From positions 1,163,501 to 1,227,500 of the forward strand of contig NZ_CP041330.1 of NCBI RefSeq assembly GCF_013394165.1: DNA of 64,000 nt, given 5' to 3'. The DNA comes from Pseudoalteromonas sp. Scap06 (lineage in GTDB: Bacteria; Pseudomonadota; Gammaproteobacteria; Enterobacterales; Alteromonadaceae). The notes beneath the pieces are model-generated. The model ran no database searches and was not told where the DNA came from. It saw only the letters and a program-made list of their open reading frames with translations. Shown here in pieces: positions 25,578-35,802 of the stretch (its first letter is position 1; each line of letters begins with the position of its first letter). Made by a program: the position numbers and the translations under genes.

Positions 25578-28040
25578 TTAAGCTGCATCTGCCTTTTTAG
25601 CTTTAGCTTTGCTATTACGCGCTGCTTTGCCGGCAAGTAAATCTGCAGGGTCAAAGTCATCAACGTTAATCACGTCTAGACGATCTTTTTCAACTGCAGC
25701 AAGCTTATCGGCTTCTGCTTGGCTTAAAATACCCGCTTCTAAACCCATTTGCGCCACTTTATCAAGCTGGAAGAATGGCAGCTTTACGCCTTTCTCCTTA
25801 CATACACGCTCAAACAATGGCTCTACTTCTAGAACGTCTTTAAGCGTTTGCTCTTGACGGCCTACAAGGTTAAGCGGTTCGTTTGTAAGGTATACATAGC
25901 TTGCTAAACGATTACGTGTTTCGCTAGGAACTTGTAACAACTGCGCTAGTTTGTGCTCAAGTTTGTCGGTAGGTTTACGAACCGGACGACCAAACGGGAA
26001 TAACAATACTTTTAAAACACCACGTAGTGGAGCCGACGGCATATTATTGATTAAATCAGCAAGTGCACGCTGGCAGTGGTAAAGGTGATCCTGACAGCTC
26101 CATTGAACCAATGCAAAATCTTCTTTTTTACGGCCTTCGTCGTTGTAACGTTTTAGCGTTGCAGATACTAAGTAAAGGTAACTTAATAAGTCGCCTAAAC
26201 GGGCTGAAATACGTTCTTTACGTTTAAGAGAACCACCAAATACCGCCATGCTAATGTCTGACATAAGTGCAAGTGATGCACTAAAGCGAGACGCAATACG
26301 GTAAAACTCTGCCGTTTCGTCTTTGTATGGCACGCTAGTAAAGCGAGCGCCAGTAAGCGCAAGCCACTTAGTACGTACTAAGTTAGACATGGTAAAGCCA
26401 ATGTGACCCATTAGCGCTTTGTCAAATACGTTAAGCGCTTCTTCGCGGTCTTCAATTTCACACGCACCTAGCTCGGTAAGTACAAATGGATGACAACGAA
26501 TTGCACCTTGACCATAAATAATCATATTACGGGTCAAGATGTTTGCACCTTCAACGGTAATGGCAATTGGTGCACCTTGATAGCCACGACCCAAATAGTT
26601 ATTTGGCCCAAGCATGATCCCTTTACCGCCTAGCACGTCCATTGCATGAATGGTTGAATCGCGCATTTGCTCGGTAAGGTGGTACTTAATAATCGCCGAC
26701 ACAACTGATGGCTTTTCGCCTAAATCAACTGCGCCAGTAGACATGCTTACTGCAGCGTCTGAGCTGTAAGCATAACCAGCAAGTTTAGCCATTGATTCTT
26801 CAACCCCTTCCATTTTACCAATAGGTAAGCGGAATTGACGACGAATACGGCTATAAGCACCGGTTGCTACTGCAATCATTTTAATGCCACCGGCTGAATT
26901 TGACGGCAACGTAATAGCACGACCAACCGATAAACATTCAACTAGCATACGCCAGCCTTGACCAGCCATTTCTGGGCCGCCAATAATGTAATCAAGTGGG
27001 ACGAAAATATCTTTACCGCGAGTAGGGCCGTTTTGGAACGGCACATTAAGCGGGAAGTGACGACGACCAATTTCTACCCCAGGGGTATCTGTTGGGATAA
27101 GTGCACAGGTAATACCTGGCTCTTTAACGTCGCTTAATAATCCATCTGGATCTTGTAACTTAAATGCTAGACCAAGTACCGTAGCTACAGGCGCAAGTGT
27201 TATGTAACGTTTGTTCCATGTAAGGCTTACACCAACTACTTCTTCGCCATTCCATTGCCCTTTACAGACTACACCGTAGTCTGGAATTGAGCTTGCATCA
27301 GAACCCGCCTCTGGCGAGGTAAGTGCAAAACATGGAATTTCTTGACCGCTTGCTAAACGCGGTAAGTAATGATTTTTTTGGTCTTCAGTACCATAGTGCT
27401 GTAATAGCTCACCTGGACCTAACGAGTTAGGTACACCAACAATTGACGAAAGCAATGTTGATTTACTGGTTAGTTTTTGCAGTACACACGATTGTGCAAA
27501 TGCAGAGAATTCTAAGCCGCCGTATTCCTTTTTAATGATCATGGCAAAGAACTTGTTATCTTTTAGATATTGCCATACATCCTGAGGTAAATCAGTCAGC
27601 TCATGCGTAGCTTCCCAATCATCAAGCATACTACATACAACTTCAACAGGGCCGTCGATAAATGCCTGCTCTTCAATAGTAAGTTTTGGAACTGGATACT
27701 GGTGAAGCTTTTTCCAATCTGGATTACCACAAAATAAATCCGCTTCCCACCACGTAGTACCGGCATCAATAGCTGACTTTTCGGTGTCAGACATGCTCGG
27801 TGTTACTTTTTTAAAGATGGTGAAAATAGGTTTGATAATGTATTGCTGGCGAATACCAGTAACAGAAAGAGGCACTGCGATGATTAAAAAGATCACCCAG
27901 CTAATTAAACCAAAAGCACCAGCAAAGGTACCAATTAATAATGTTGCGGTAGAAACACCAAGTGCTGTGTTCCAACTCGCTCTGTGGTAAAGCGCAATGC
28001 TGAGCAGTGCGATTAAACCAAGTGTAAATATGAGTGTCAT
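25578..28040 (-). CDS. fadE: acyl-CoA dehydrogenase FadE
   Basis: The 820-residue enzyme matches the large gammaproteobacterial FadE (about 814 residues): an N-terminal pair of hydrophobic segments, the acyl-CoA dehydrogenase core ([18 protein letters not shown], then [19 protein letters not shown]), and the long C-terminal DUF1974 extension. It performs the first, FAD-dependent step of fatty acid beta-oxidation at the inner membrane. A FadR-type half-palindrome, AGGTCAGACCA, lies just upstream of the start, suggesting fatty-acid-responsive repression. A shorter paralogue is encoded at 52663. Confidence 0.95.
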   Translation of the reverse strand: MTLIFTLGLIALLSIALYHRASWNTALGVSTATLLIGTFAGAFGLISWVIFLIIAVPLSVTGIRQQYIIKPIFTIFKKVTPSMSDTEKSAIDAGTTWWEADLFCGNPDWKKLHQYPVPKLTIEEQAFIDGPVEVVCSMLDDWEATHELTDLPQDVWQYLKDNKFFAMIIKKEYGGLEFSAFAQSCVLQKLTSKSTLLSSIVGVPNSLGPGELLQHYGTEDQKNHYLPRLASGQEIPCFALTSPEAGSDASSIPDYGVVCKGQWNGEEVVGVSLTWNKRYITLAPVATVLGLAFKLQDPDGLLSDVKEPGITCALIPTDTPGVEIGRRHFPLNVPFQNGPTRGKDIFVPLDYIIGGPEMAGQGWRMLVECLSVGRAITLPSNSAGGIKMIAVATGAYSRIRRQFRLPIGKMEGVEESMAKLAGYAYSSDAAVSMSTGAVDLGEKPSVVSAIIKYHLTEQMRDSTIHAMDVLGGKGIMLGPNNYLGRGYQGAPIAITVEGANILTRNMIIYGQGAIRCHPFVLTELGACEIEDREEALNVFDKALMGHIGFTMSNLVRTKWLALTGARFTSVPYKDETAEFYRIASRFSASLALMSDISMAVFGGSLKRKERISARLGDLLSYLYLVSATLKRYNDEGRKKEDFALVQWSCQDHLYHCQRALADLINNMPSAPLRGVLKVLLFPFGRPVRKPTDKLEHKLAQLLQVPSETRNRLASYVYLTNEPLNLVGRQEQTLKDVLEVEPLFERVCKEKGVKLPFFQLDKVAQMGLEAGILSQAEADKLAAVEKDRLDVINVDDFDPADLLAGKAARNSKAKAKKADAA

Positions 28041-28057
28041 TGCTAATTCCTTAATAG

Positions 28058-28068
28058 AGGTCAGACCA
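28058..28068 (-). promoter_or_regulatory. FadR-like operator upstream of fadE
   Basis: AGGTCAGACCA differs by one base from the palindromic core TGGTCnGACCA recognised by FadR in gammaproteobacteria. It lies 18-28 bp before the fadE start codon, where a bound repressor would block transcription or early elongation. Assignment is by motif only. Confidence 0.55.
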
Positions 28069-28304
28069 CCTCGTTTAGAGTAGCGCTAGTAACGCTAAGT
28101 TTCAAGTACATTACTTAGATTAAAGTGTAGTTATCGGTACGATTATTACAATCCGTTGTATGTTATACGAACAGTTTGACAGTAATCGTTTATTTTGGCT
28201 TGTTATAAAAAATATAAGCGTTAAAAAATCACTTAATCTAATAGTAATATAAGTTTAATTAAGTAAATATACTTATGATGTTCAGTGTACGCTTATTAAA
28301 AATA

Positions 28305-28328
28305 GAACGATATTAATTGATATCGTTC
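28305..28328. repeat. inverted repeat GAACGATAT-N6-ATATCGTTC
   Basis: Two perfect 9-bp arms flank a 6-bp spacer (TAATTG). Size and symmetry suit an operator for a dimeric regulator, lying about 145 bp before the S66 peptidase gene. No regulator gene is adjacent. Confidence 0.5.
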
Positions 28329-28473
28329 ACGACACCATTTACCGCCGTTTTTGTGTGTTATAAACAATCAAAGTGTTGTGCTTAAGCTGTGAAGGAGCTA
28401 AGAGTCGAGAAATGATACATAGTATATTAGATAATATTGAATGATTAATTAGTAGTATTTGGTAGGAGGTAAA

Positions 28474-29451
28474 TTGATAATACCTAATAAATTAAAAATG
28501 AATGATGAGGTTAGGATAATTGCGCCTTCAAGAAGTTTATCAATTATTGACAAAGAGACTCGAGAAATAGCAAATAAAAGATTTGAAGAGCTTGGCCTCA
28601 AATTATCATTTTCAAAAAACTGTGAATTAATAGATGATTTCTCGTCTTCATCCATAGAAGAAAGAATTGAAGATTTACATGAAGCATTCTTAGATAAAAA
28701 AGTAAAAGCTATCTTTACTGTTATCGGGGGCGATAATGTAAATCAATTACTAAAGTATATTGACTATACGATTGTTAAAAGAAATCCAAAAATTATTTGT
28801 GGTTATTCTGATACTACAGCTTTATCAAATGCAATATTTCATAAAACTGGACTAGTAACTTACTCTGGGCCTGCATACTCAACTCTGGGAATGCTCAAGG
28901 GGATTGACTTTTCAATAAATTATATTAAAAAGTGTTTATTCTCAAGTGCTCCTTATGAAGTTATAAATCCAGCACAGTGGAGTGATGACTTATGGTTTAT
29001 AGATCAGGAAAAAAGAAACTTTTATAAAGACAATGGTATAAAAGTTTTAAACCATGGCAAAGCAGAAGGAAAAATAGTTGGAGGGAACCTTTGCACTTTA
29101 AATTTACTTCAAGGAACTGAATTTATGCCTGATTTAACAAATTCTGTATTATTTATTGAAGATGATGAGTTAACATCCCCTTCAAACTTTGACAGAGATC
29201 TTCAATCATTAATTCATCAAAAACATTTCGATAAAGTTAAAGGAATAGTCATTGGGAAATTTCAATTAAAGTCAGAAGTATCTGAGGTCTTACTTAAAAA
29301 AATTATAAAATCTAAGCGAGAGCTAGCGTCAATCCCCGTGCTTTATAATTTAAACTTTGGACATACAACACCCCATATATGTTTTCCTATTGGTGGATTT
29401 GTGAAAATAGATACGGAAAGTTATAAACAGATAATAATAGAAAAACATTAG
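28474..29451 (+). CDS. S66 peptidase, MccF/LD-carboxypeptidase family
   Basis: This 325-residue cytoplasmic serine peptidase has the S66 nucleophile region ICGYSDTTALSNA, a GGNLCTLNLLQGTEF segment, the FIEDDE acid region and the late LNFGHTTPH His. The TTG at 28474 is chosen because AGGAGG lies 4 nt upstream and the product then begins IIPNKLKMNDEVRIIAPSRS, as in homologues. S66 includes murein LD-carboxypeptidase and MccF, which cleaves microcin C-type nucleotide-peptide antibiotics; this one looks more MccF-like. The gene is clearly more AT-rich than its surroundings, with many AAA/ATA codons, which suggests transfer. Confidence 0.83.
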   Translation: MIIPNKLKMNDEVRIIAPSRSLSIIDKETREIANKRFEELGLKLSFSKNCELIDDFSSSSIEERIEDLHEAFLDKKVKAIFTVIGGDNVNQLLKYIDYTIVKRNPKIICGYSDTTALSNAIFHKTGLVTYSGPAYSTLGMLKGIDFSINYIKKCLFSSAPYEVINPAQWSDDLWFIDQEKRNFYKDNGIKVLNHGKAEGKIVGGNLCTLNLLQGTEFMPDLTNSVLFIEDDELTSPSNFDRDLQSLIHQKHFDKVKGIVIGKFQLKSEVSEVLLKKIIKSKRELASIPVLYNLNFGHTTPHICFPIGGFVKIDTESYKQIIIEKH

Positions 29452-29668
29452 CTAAGAAATATTCGAGTCAATAGCCTTAATATAATTATCAATATAAATT
29501 TGTATCCACTTGCTAACGCTCTTCAGCTGTTTAACAATAACGTCATTAAAGAAATAAAAATAAATTATATGCACACAAAAATCCAAAGTGAAACCAAAAC
29601 TGTGACCGCGTGCCAGATTTAATTGTTTATTTAGTTTTAATTTATTGAATTTAAGGTTTATTTATTTT

Positions 29669-30433
29669 ATGTGTGAATTACTTGGCATGTCAGCCAATGT
29701 GCCAACGGATATTTGTTTTAGCTTTTCAGGGTTGTTGGAGCGTGGTGGAAATACTGGCCCGCATAAAGACGGCTGGGGCATTACTTTTTATGAAGGTAAA
29801 GGGTGCAGAACCTTTAAAGATCCAGAGCCAAGTTACCAGTCAGAAATAGCAAAGCTGGTAAAAGCGTACCCAATTAAAAGTGTATCGGTTATTAGTCATA
29901 TTCGCCAAGGGAATCGTGGTCGGGTGTGTCTTGAAAACACTCATCCGTTTACCCGAGAGTTGTGGGGGCGCGAAATAACCTATGCACACAATGGGCAGCT
30001 TTCAAATTATCACGATTTAAAACCAGAGTATTATCGCCCTGTGGGAAACACCGACAGTGAACTCGCTTTTTGTTGGTTACTTGACAAAATTCGCGAAAAA
30101 TACCCAAAGCGCCCAAGTAATATGGCGTCGGTTTTTAGATATGCCGCCAAGCTTTCACATACACTGCGTGAAAAGGGCGTATTTAATATGTTATTGACCG
30201 ATGGTGTATTTGTTTTAGCGTATTGTACTAATAACTTACATTATATAACGCGCCGTGCGCCATTTGGTAAAGCTACATTGATTGATGCTGACATGGTGAT
30301 CGACTTTCAACAAGAAACCACACCAAACGATGTAGTAACGGTTATAGCAACAAGGCCATTAACTAATGATGAGCGCTGGCAAAAAATGCAGCCAGGAGAG
30401 TTTGTGTTATTTAAAATGGGTGAATTAATGTAG
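29669..30433 (+). CDS. class II glutamine amidotransferase (YafJ-like)
   Basis: The 254-residue protein must start at the ATG of 29669 so that Cys2 (MCELLGMSANVP) becomes the N-terminal nucleophile after Met removal. Downstream RGGNTGPHKDGWGITFYEG, HIRQGNRGRV, NTHPF and YAHNGQLSN are hallmarks of the Ntn-type glutaminase fold. The YafJ/GAT_4 family hydrolyses a gamma-glutamyl amide in an uncertain physiological reaction. It is monocistronic; the preceding gene is of foreign composition. Confidence 0.9.
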   Translation: MCELLGMSANVPTDICFSFSGLLERGGNTGPHKDGWGITFYEGKGCRTFKDPEPSYQSEIAKLVKAYPIKSVSVISHIRQGNRGRVCLENTHPFTRELWGREITYAHNGQLSNYHDLKPEYYRPVGNTDSELAFCWLLDKIREKYPKRPSNMASVFRYAAKLSHTLREKGVFNMLLTDGVFVLAYCTNNLHYITRRAPFGKATLIDADMVIDFQQETTPNDVVTVIATRPLTNDERWQKMQPGEFVLFKMGELM

Positions 30434-30445
30434 CTTGGGTAGCTA

Positions 30446-30461
30446 GAGTGAAACGAAACCC
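30446..30461. repeat. partial copy of dispersed GAGTGAAACGAAACCC element
   Basis: GAGTGAAACGAAACCC is an exact 16-base match to the loop and right arm of the hairpin repeat at 35734-35760. The left arm here is degenerate, so this is a decayed copy. Confidence 0.7.
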
Positions 30462-30510
30462 GACTCAAAGTTTCAAATTGATAAAGTGTATAAGTGTTAA
30501 AAATGAAAAA

Positions 30511-30542
30511 CCCAAGTTATGTTTGTCACACTTGGGCCTTTC
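30511..30542. terminator. terminator between amidotransferase and DUF3108 genes
   Basis: CCCAAGT (30511-30517) pairs with ACTTGGG (30530-30536), followed by CCTTTC. An A tract precedes it, so it can serve the convergent DUF3108 transcript as well. Confidence 0.65.
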
Positions 30543-30562
30543 ATTTGCACCTTGTAAGCAAT

Positions 30563-31369
30563 TTACTCTGGTGTTATTTCGTTTTTCACTTCTGCAGGTA
30601 AAGCAGGTGGGTTGATCACGGTAAACGATTTCATTTGCACTTCAAACTGCTCCACACCTTTTTCACCCTTCCACATGCGCACTAGCATGTAATCCATTTC
30701 TGGGGCAAACCAGGCTAAAGCTTGGCGTTTATCGTTATCGTATAAGCGTTTAACTTTCACTGCTTCTACATTACCTATAGGCAGAGAAATCATTTCGGTT
30801 TCTACCACTTCAAAGTCGTAGTCACGGCAATTACCTTTTTTATCAACCAACGGAAACGAGAAGTTGGTTTTGCCTTTTTTAAGACCTTCACGAACTTGTA
30901 CTTGATAAGAAATACCATCTTGGAAGTTATCATGCCATTGGCATTTTAACGGGTAATCGCTGGTGTTACTGGTAACCGTTTTGGTTTGACGGTCAAAGTT
31001 AATTTCATACTTTTTGTCAGGCCCAGTGCCTGTGCGGATCATAGCGTACTGAATTGGCTCTACGTTATCATTTATAAAGCTAAAGGTTGATGACTCCTGA
31101 CGTGAGTCAGAGAAAATCATCCATTCAATATCGCTGTGGTAAGTGACTTGGTAGTTATTATTATCGAGTTTTTTTAGTTCACGCTCGGCTTTGCCATGAT
31201 TAGTGCCTTTGCGCAAAATATCATAACTAGCTTGGTACTGGGTTAACTCGCCTGCAATCAGGCTGGTAGGAAGTAATAAAGTGCCCGCACATAGTAGCCA
31301 AGCACTTAATTTTTTATTTTGGGTAGTGCGCGCCGTGTGCAGGAAGTTGTTTTTCGTCAAGAACTGCAT
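30563..31369 (-). CDS. DUF3108 domain secreted protein
   Basis: The 268-residue protein matches DUF3108: a signal-like hydrophobic segment (LSAWLLCAGTLLLPTSLIAG) and a beta-rich domain beginning ELTQYQASYDILRKG. The ATG at 31369 is preferred because GGAAG lies 6 nt upstream; the frame extends 10 codons further. The start lies inside the end of purN, so it is probably co-transcribed with purMN. It is likely periplasmic, with unknown function. Confidence 0.83.
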   Translation of the reverse strand: MQFLTKNNFLHTARTTQNKKLSAWLLCAGTLLLPTSLIAGELTQYQASYDILRKGTNHGKAERELKKLDNNNYQVTYHSDIEWMIFSDSRQESSTFSFINDNVEPIQYAMIRTGTGPDKKYEINFDRQTKTVTSNTSDYPLKCQWHDNFQDGISYQVQVREGLKKGKTNFSFPLVDKKGNCRDYDFEVVETEMISLPIGNVEAVKVKRLYDNDKRQALAWFAPEMDYMLVRMWKGEKGVEQFEVQMKSFTVINPPALPAEVKNEITPE

Positions 31370-31961
31370 AATCTGCTTCCATCGTAAGTCGTTGTTCACT
31401 GAACCACTTGACCACCAAAGGATAAATTATGTGCTCTTGCGCATGCACACGTTTAGCGAGCGTGTCTGCTGTATCGTTTGCTAATACAGGCACTTTAGCT
31501 TGAAGAATAACGGGTCCGCCATCTAATTCTTCAGTTACAAAGTGAACACTAACGCCGTGAACGTCGTCTTTTGCATCAATTGCTCTTTGGTGGGTATTCA
31601 GCCCCTGGTACTTAGGCAACAAAGATGGATGAATGTTCAACATTTTTCCAACATATTTTTGCACTAAGCTAGGAGTTAGAATACGCATAAACCCAGCTAA
31701 TACAACTAGATTTGGTTCAAAAGAGTCAATTATATGCATTAACTGGGCATCGTAAGCTTCGCGTGAGTCAAACTCTTTATGACTCAGTACTTGCGTAGCA
31801 ATGCCTACACTTTTTGCACGCTCTAACCCATATGCGTCTGCTTTATTACTAATAACAGCCGCAATATGAGCGTTTATCTCGCCGCTTTCACAGGCATCAA
31901 TAATGGCTTGTAAATTTGAGCCACTGCCTGAGATTAAAACTACTAGACGAGTGGGTGCCAT
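31314..31961 (-). CDS. purN: phosphoribosylglycinamide formyltransferase
   Basis: The 215-residue enzyme transfers the formyl group of 10-formyl-THF to GAR in purine synthesis. It has SGSGSNLQAIID near the N-terminus, the catalytic AGFMRILTPSLV and LNIHPSLLPKYQGLNTH (Asn and His), and GVSVHFVTEELDGGPVILQ with the catalytic Asp. It overlaps purM by 1 nt (TAATG) and DUF3108 by 56 nt, forming one operon. Confidence 0.97.
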   Translation of the reverse strand: MAPTRLVVLISGSGSNLQAIIDACESGEINAHIAAVISNKADAYGLERAKSVGIATQVLSHKEFDSREAYDAQLMHIIDSFEPNLVVLAGFMRILTPSLVQKYVGKMLNIHPSLLPKYQGLNTHQRAIDAKDDVHGVSVHFVTEELDGGPVILQAKVPVLANDTADTLAKRVHAQEHIIYPLVVKWFSEQRLTMEADYAVLDEKQLPAHGAHYPK

Positions 31962-33013
31962 TACGCAGCACCACCTACAATTTCAACTTGCTCTTCGCCC
32001 GCAACCGCATCTTGAATTTCACCAAGGTGCCATGCGTTTTCGCCAAGATCTTTTAAAATGTTAATGCTGTTATCAAGTTGATCTGCAGGTACAACTAACA
32101 CCATACCTACGCCACAGTTGAATGTGCGGTACATTTCGTGAGTGGTAATATTGCCATTTTCTTGCAACCAACTAAATACAGTAGGCCACTGCCAGCTATC
32201 ACCTTTAACAACCGCTTTAGCAGATTCAGGTAATACACGAGGGATATTTTCCCAAAAACCGCCACCAGTAATATGCGAAAGCGCATGCACATCTACTTGC
32301 TTAAACAACTCAAGTAATGGCTTAACGTAAATGCGTGTTGGTTCTAAAAGGTGCTCACCTAAGGTTTTGCCATCAATCACTTGGTTAGTATCAGCGTTAG
32401 AGACTTCTAATACTTTACGAATTAGTGAGAAACCGTTTGAGTGAGGGCCGCTAGAAGCAAGCGCAATTAGCTGATCGCCTGCAGCTACTTTAGTGCCATC
32501 AATAATTTTTGATTTTTCTACCACACCGGTACAAAAGCCTGCCATGTCGTAGTCTTCACCATCATACATACCTGGCATTTCAGCTGTTTCGCCACCAATT
32601 AGGGCACAACCTGAAATTTCACAACCTTTACCAATACCGGTTACTACGTCGGCTGCTGTGTCTACATCTAGTTTACCCGTTGCATAGTAATCTAGAAAAA
32701 ACAGGGGTTCAGCGCCTTGTACTATTAAATCATTTACACACATCGCAACTAAGTCGATACCTACGGTATCGTGCTTTTTAAGGTCAATTGCTAAACGTAA
32801 CTTAGTGCCAACACCGTCAGTGCCTGCTACAAGTACAGGTTGCTTATAACCTTCAGGAATTTCGCAAAGTGCGCCAAAACCACCAATTCCGCCCATCACT
32901 TCAGGACGACGAGTTTTTTTAACTACACCTTTAATACGCTCAACAAGTGCATTACCAGCGTCGATATCTACGCCCGCGTCTTTATAGCTTAGAGACTGTT
33001 TTTGTTCGCTCAC
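31961..33013 (-). CDS. purM: phosphoribosylformylglycinamidine cyclo-ligase
   Basis: The 350-residue AIR synthetase begins [14 protein letters not shown] and carries [31 protein letters not shown] and [17 protein letters not shown]. It closes the imidazole ring of AIR using ATP in the cytoplasm. It is the first gene of the purMN operon; the order matches E. coli. No clear PurR box is visible upstream. Confidence 0.97.
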   Translation of the reverse strand: MSEQKQSLSYKDAGVDIDAGNALVERIKGVVKKTRRPEVMGGIGGFGALCEIPEGYKQPVLVAGTDGVGTKLRLAIDLKKHDTVGIDLVAMCVNDLIVQGAEPLFFLDYYATGKLDVDTAADVVTGIGKGCEISGCALIGGETAEMPGMYDGEDYDMAGFCTGVVEKSKIIDGTKVAAGDQLIALASSGPHSNGFSLIRKVLEVSNADTNQVIDGKTLGEHLLEPTRIYVKPLLELFKQVDVHALSHITGGGFWENIPRVLPESAKAVVKGDSWQWPTVFSWLQENGNITTHEMYRTFNCGVGMVLVVPADQLDNSINILKDLGENAWHLGEIQDAVAGEEQVEIVGGAA

Positions 33014-33158
33014 AGGTTTTCCTCAAAATAGTTGTTTTGATGCTTACTTAGAAACGCGCGTATTTTACAACAATTGCAGGGGCGCGGCTAGTTGAAATCT
33101 AGATTTGATTTTAAAGACAAGGACACTTGTCCGCTAATTGTTGCATTAGTAAACAAAA

Positions 33159-33183
33159 AAAAGCGCCCAATGGCGCTTTTTAA
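33159..33183. terminator. terminator after cmoB
   Basis: AAAAGCGCC / GGCGCTTTT with loop CAAT and flanking A/T tracts lies between cmoB and purM on the minus strand. It separates the cmoAB transcript from the purMN promoter. Confidence 0.88.
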
Positions 33184-33210
33184 CATGGAAATAAAAATTA
33201 ATACTACAAA

Positions 33211-34179
33211 TTAGGCTTTTGCTGTAAGTATCGCTCTAAGTGGAGCAGAGTAGCCTTCAATGGTTTTACTGGTGTCAGTAGGGTCTAAAAAGTCAACTAA
33301 AGATTCGTTTTCCATCCAGTCAGTTTTACGCTGCTCGTCGAGCGTTGTAATAGCGCAATCTTTAATTTGCACATCTTTAAAGCCAACACGTTCCATCCAC
33401 AGTTTTAATGCAGCAGTGCTTGGAATAAACCATACATTACGCATTTTCGCGTAGCGGTCGGTCGGAACCAGTACGGTGTTTTCATCGCCTTCAATAACTA
33501 AGGTTTCAAGCACCAGCTCACCGCCTGGGCGAAGCTGTGCTTTTAATTGCGCTAAAAAGTCGATAGGTGAGCGACGGTGATAAAGTACTCCCATCGAAAA
33601 TACCGTATCAAATGCTTTAAGTTCTGGTAGGGCTTCAACACCTAATGGTAATAAATGCACGTTTTCATCAGGGTTAAAGTGTTTAATAGCCTGAAATTGG
33701 CATAAAAATAAGTCAGATGGATCAATACCTACCACAAACTGAGCACCTTCACCGCGCATACGCCATAGGTGATAACCCGAGCCACAACCAATATCTAATA
33801 CAGTACGGCCTTTTAATGGCTCAATATGCGGTAGGAGTCGATCCCATTTCCAGTCACTGCGCCATTCTGTATTAATGTCGATACCGTGCACATTAAATGG
33901 GCCTTTACGCCAAGGCATCATCCGTTTTAATAAATGCGTGGTTTGTTTTTGCTCGCCTTCAGTCATTTCGCCAGGCGCGCCTATTGCTACTTTGCTGACA
34001 ATATCAACGTGGTTTGTTGATACCTCAGGTAAGTTTTTTAGTACTTTTTGCCATTGAGGCAAATCGCCATGGCTAGCCTCTTGTTGCCAATGCTTTAATT
34101 GCGCGGGCAAGGTTTCTAGCCAGTGGCTAAGTGGGCTTTGTGCAATTGCAGCGTAAAATTGGTTAAACCATGCAGACAT
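33211..34179 (-). CDS. cmoB: tRNA carboxymethyluridine synthase CmoB
   Basis: The 322-residue enzyme uses carboxy-SAM to convert 5-hydroxyuridine at tRNA position 34 to cmo5U. The SAM-binding motif [19 protein letters not shown] and [13 protein letters not shown] match CmoB, as does the N-terminal helical region. It lies 15 nt after cmoA, which makes its cofactor. Length equals that of E. coli CmoB. Confidence 0.96.
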   Translation of the reverse strand: MSAWFNQFYAAIAQSPLSHWLETLPAQLKHWQQEASHGDLPQWQKVLKNLPEVSTNHVDIVSKVAIGAPGEMTEGEQKQTTHLLKRMMPWRKGPFNVHGIDINTEWRSDWKWDRLLPHIEPLKGRTVLDIGCGSGYHLWRMRGEGAQFVVGIDPSDLFLCQFQAIKHFNPDENVHLLPLGVEALPELKAFDTVFSMGVLYHRRSPIDFLAQLKAQLRPGGELVLETLVIEGDENTVLVPTDRYAKMRNVWFIPSTAALKLWMERVGFKDVQIKDCAITTLDEQRKTDWMENESLVDFLDPTDTSKTIEGYSAPLRAILTAKA

Positions 34180-34194
34180 GTGTCACTCTCTAAA

Positions 34195-34920
34195 TTATTT
34201 AATTGCTACCATTGAGCAAAAATTAAAACATTGATACCACACTTGCGTTTGGCTAAAACCAATGTCGCTTAAACGTTGTGTATGTGTGCTAAGTGTATCG
34301 GGGCGCATTACGTTTTCAATGGCGGTACGCTTTTGGCTTATTTCAAGCTCAGAGTAGCCATTATGACGCTTAAAGTCGTGGTGCAAGTCAATCAATAGGT
34401 TATCGCATTGCTCGTTTTCGGCTTTAATTTTTTCACTTAGTAGCAAAACGCCACCGGGCTTTAAATTAGCGTATATTTTTTCAAGTACCGCTTTGCGCTG
34501 CGCTGGTGGAATAAACTGCAGGGTGAAATTCATCGCCACTACCGATGCATTTTGAATATCGAGCTCGTTGATATCACCTAAAGTTACAGTTACAGGAACG
34601 TCTGATCTGAACCCTTGTAAATGGACCTTACAACGCTCCACCATGGCTTGTGAGTTATCTACAGCAATAATGTGGCAGCTATCAGTTTGAATATTACGGC
34701 GCATACTTAGGGTAACCGCCCCTAACGAGCAGCCTAGGTCATACAAATTTGAATTTGGCTGAGCATACTCACCGGCTAATTTCCCCATAGTACTGACTAT
34801 GGTGGCGTAACCGGGTACCGAGCGTTGGATCATGTCGGGAAATACTTCAACCACATTTTGATCAAAACTAAAGTCTTTTACTTGTTGCTCAGAGGCATAA
34901 ATACTGTCTTTTATACTCAC
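34195..34920 (-). CDS. cmoA: carboxy-S-adenosylmethionine synthase CmoA
   Basis: The 241-residue enzyme converts SAM and prephenate to carboxy-SAM. It shows FDQNVVEVFPDMIQRSVPGY, NLYDLGCSLGAVTLSMRR and VAMNFTLQFIPPAQR, typical of CmoA. It is the first gene of the cmoAB operon and is divergent from the DUF3334 gene. Confidence 0.96.
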   Translation of the reverse strand: MSIKDSIYASEQQVKDFSFDQNVVEVFPDMIQRSVPGYATIVSTMGKLAGEYAQPNSNLYDLGCSLGAVTLSMRRNIQTDSCHIIAVDNSQAMVERCKVHLQGFRSDVPVTVTLGDINELDIQNASVVAMNFTLQFIPPAQRKAVLEKIYANLKPGGVLLLSEKIKAENEQCDNLLIDLHHDFKRHNGYSELEISQKRTAIENVMRPDTLSTHTQRLSDIGFSQTQVWYQCFNFCSMVAIK

Positions 34921-35036
34921 GAAGGCAGTCTCTTTGAAAATAATAGTGCTATTTTAACATTTTATACTGGATAGTCAGTGATAAATTCAGTAGCTTGACT
35001 AGAATTATGAAGAATAAGTATAAAAGAGATTATTAA

Positions 35037-35720
35037 ATGAGCAAAAGTAAAGTTATTAGCACCGACGATATATTAGCAACATTATGCCACTCAGTAACGG
35101 GTGTACTTTCATCAGCCAGCGGCAACGAGATCAGCTATTCAGCCATGGTACAAAAAATTACTCGTACTTGTATGCGACCAGACATAGGCTGTTTTGTTTT
35201 ATTTGATGGGGGCTTTACCGGTTTAGTCGTTACCAACTTTACGGCGCAAGCTGCGATGGAAATTTATGGTGATTACATGCGTAATATGGGCATGCCAGAA
35301 GAGGAGATCGCGCATAGTCACTTATCTGATGACGTTTCAAACGTGATGGGTGAGTTGATGAACCAAATAGTGGGCGACTTCACGTCAAAAGTGCGTGAAC
35401 AGCTACATACCTCTATTACCCAAAATCAGCCAAAAATGATGGCTATTAACAAGCAAGTGCAAATATCGGTTGATACCACTATGGATCGTCCGCAAGCACG
35501 CCGTGTAACGTTTACCACTCGCAACCAAAATATCTTCTATTTAGAGTTGGCGATGGATAAAACAGAGTTTATTAAACTTCACGATTTTGACATTGTAGAA
35601 GCCATAGACCCAGACGACATTATCGCAAACGAAGCCAAGCAAAAAGCGGATAAGGAAAAAGCAAAACAGCCAAAGCAAGATGATAGCGACGACGACTTTA
35701 TGGCCGAATTAGGGCTTTAA
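35037..35720 (+). CDS. DUF3334 protein, CheX-like
   Basis: The 227-residue soluble protein matches DUF3334. The segment SNVMGELMNQIVGDFTSKV (about residues 101-119) resembles the ExxN phosphatase motif of CheX/CheC proteins, which dephosphorylate response regulators. The C-terminus is a charged Lys/Gln/Asp tail ending DDDFMAELGL. There are no chemotaxis genes nearby. The phosphatase role is inferred from motif similarity only. Confidence 0.75.
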   Translation: MSKSKVISTDDILATLCHSVTGVLSSASGNEISYSAMVQKITRTCMRPDIGCFVLFDGGFTGLVVTNFTAQAAMEIYGDYMRNMGMPEEEIAHSHLSDDVSNVMGELMNQIVGDFTSKVREQLHTSITQNQPKMMAINKQVQISVDTTMDRPQARRVTFTTRNQNIFYLELAMDKTEFIKLHDFDIVEAIDPDDIIANEAKQKADKEKAKQPKQDDSDDDFMAELGL

Positions 35721-35733
35721 CGTTTTTACGTAG

Positions 35734-35760
35734 GTTGGGTTGAGTGAAACGAAACCCAAC
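35734..35760. repeat. hairpin dispersed repeat GTTGGGTT...AACCCAAC
   Basis: Perfect 8-bp arms (GTTGGGTT, AACCCAAC) flank an 11-nt loop, GAGTGAAACGA. Elements with this sequence occur between genes in many proteobacteria. A partial copy occurs at 30446. Confidence 0.8.
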
Positions 35761-35802
35761 GAGCTTTTGAGCTGTCAGCTTGTAGCTATTAGTAAATTAT
35801 AA

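Larger units (their letters stand above)
28041..28473. other. intergenic region between fadE and S66 gene
   Basis: This 433-bp AT-rich spacer is shared by two divergent genes. It contains a FadR-like site near fadE and a 24-nt inverted repeat at 28305-28328; nothing else is recognisable. Confidence 0.5.

Noticed and set aside
33014..33158. PurR operator before purM
   Set aside because: No sequence close to ACGCAAACGTTTGCGT is present.
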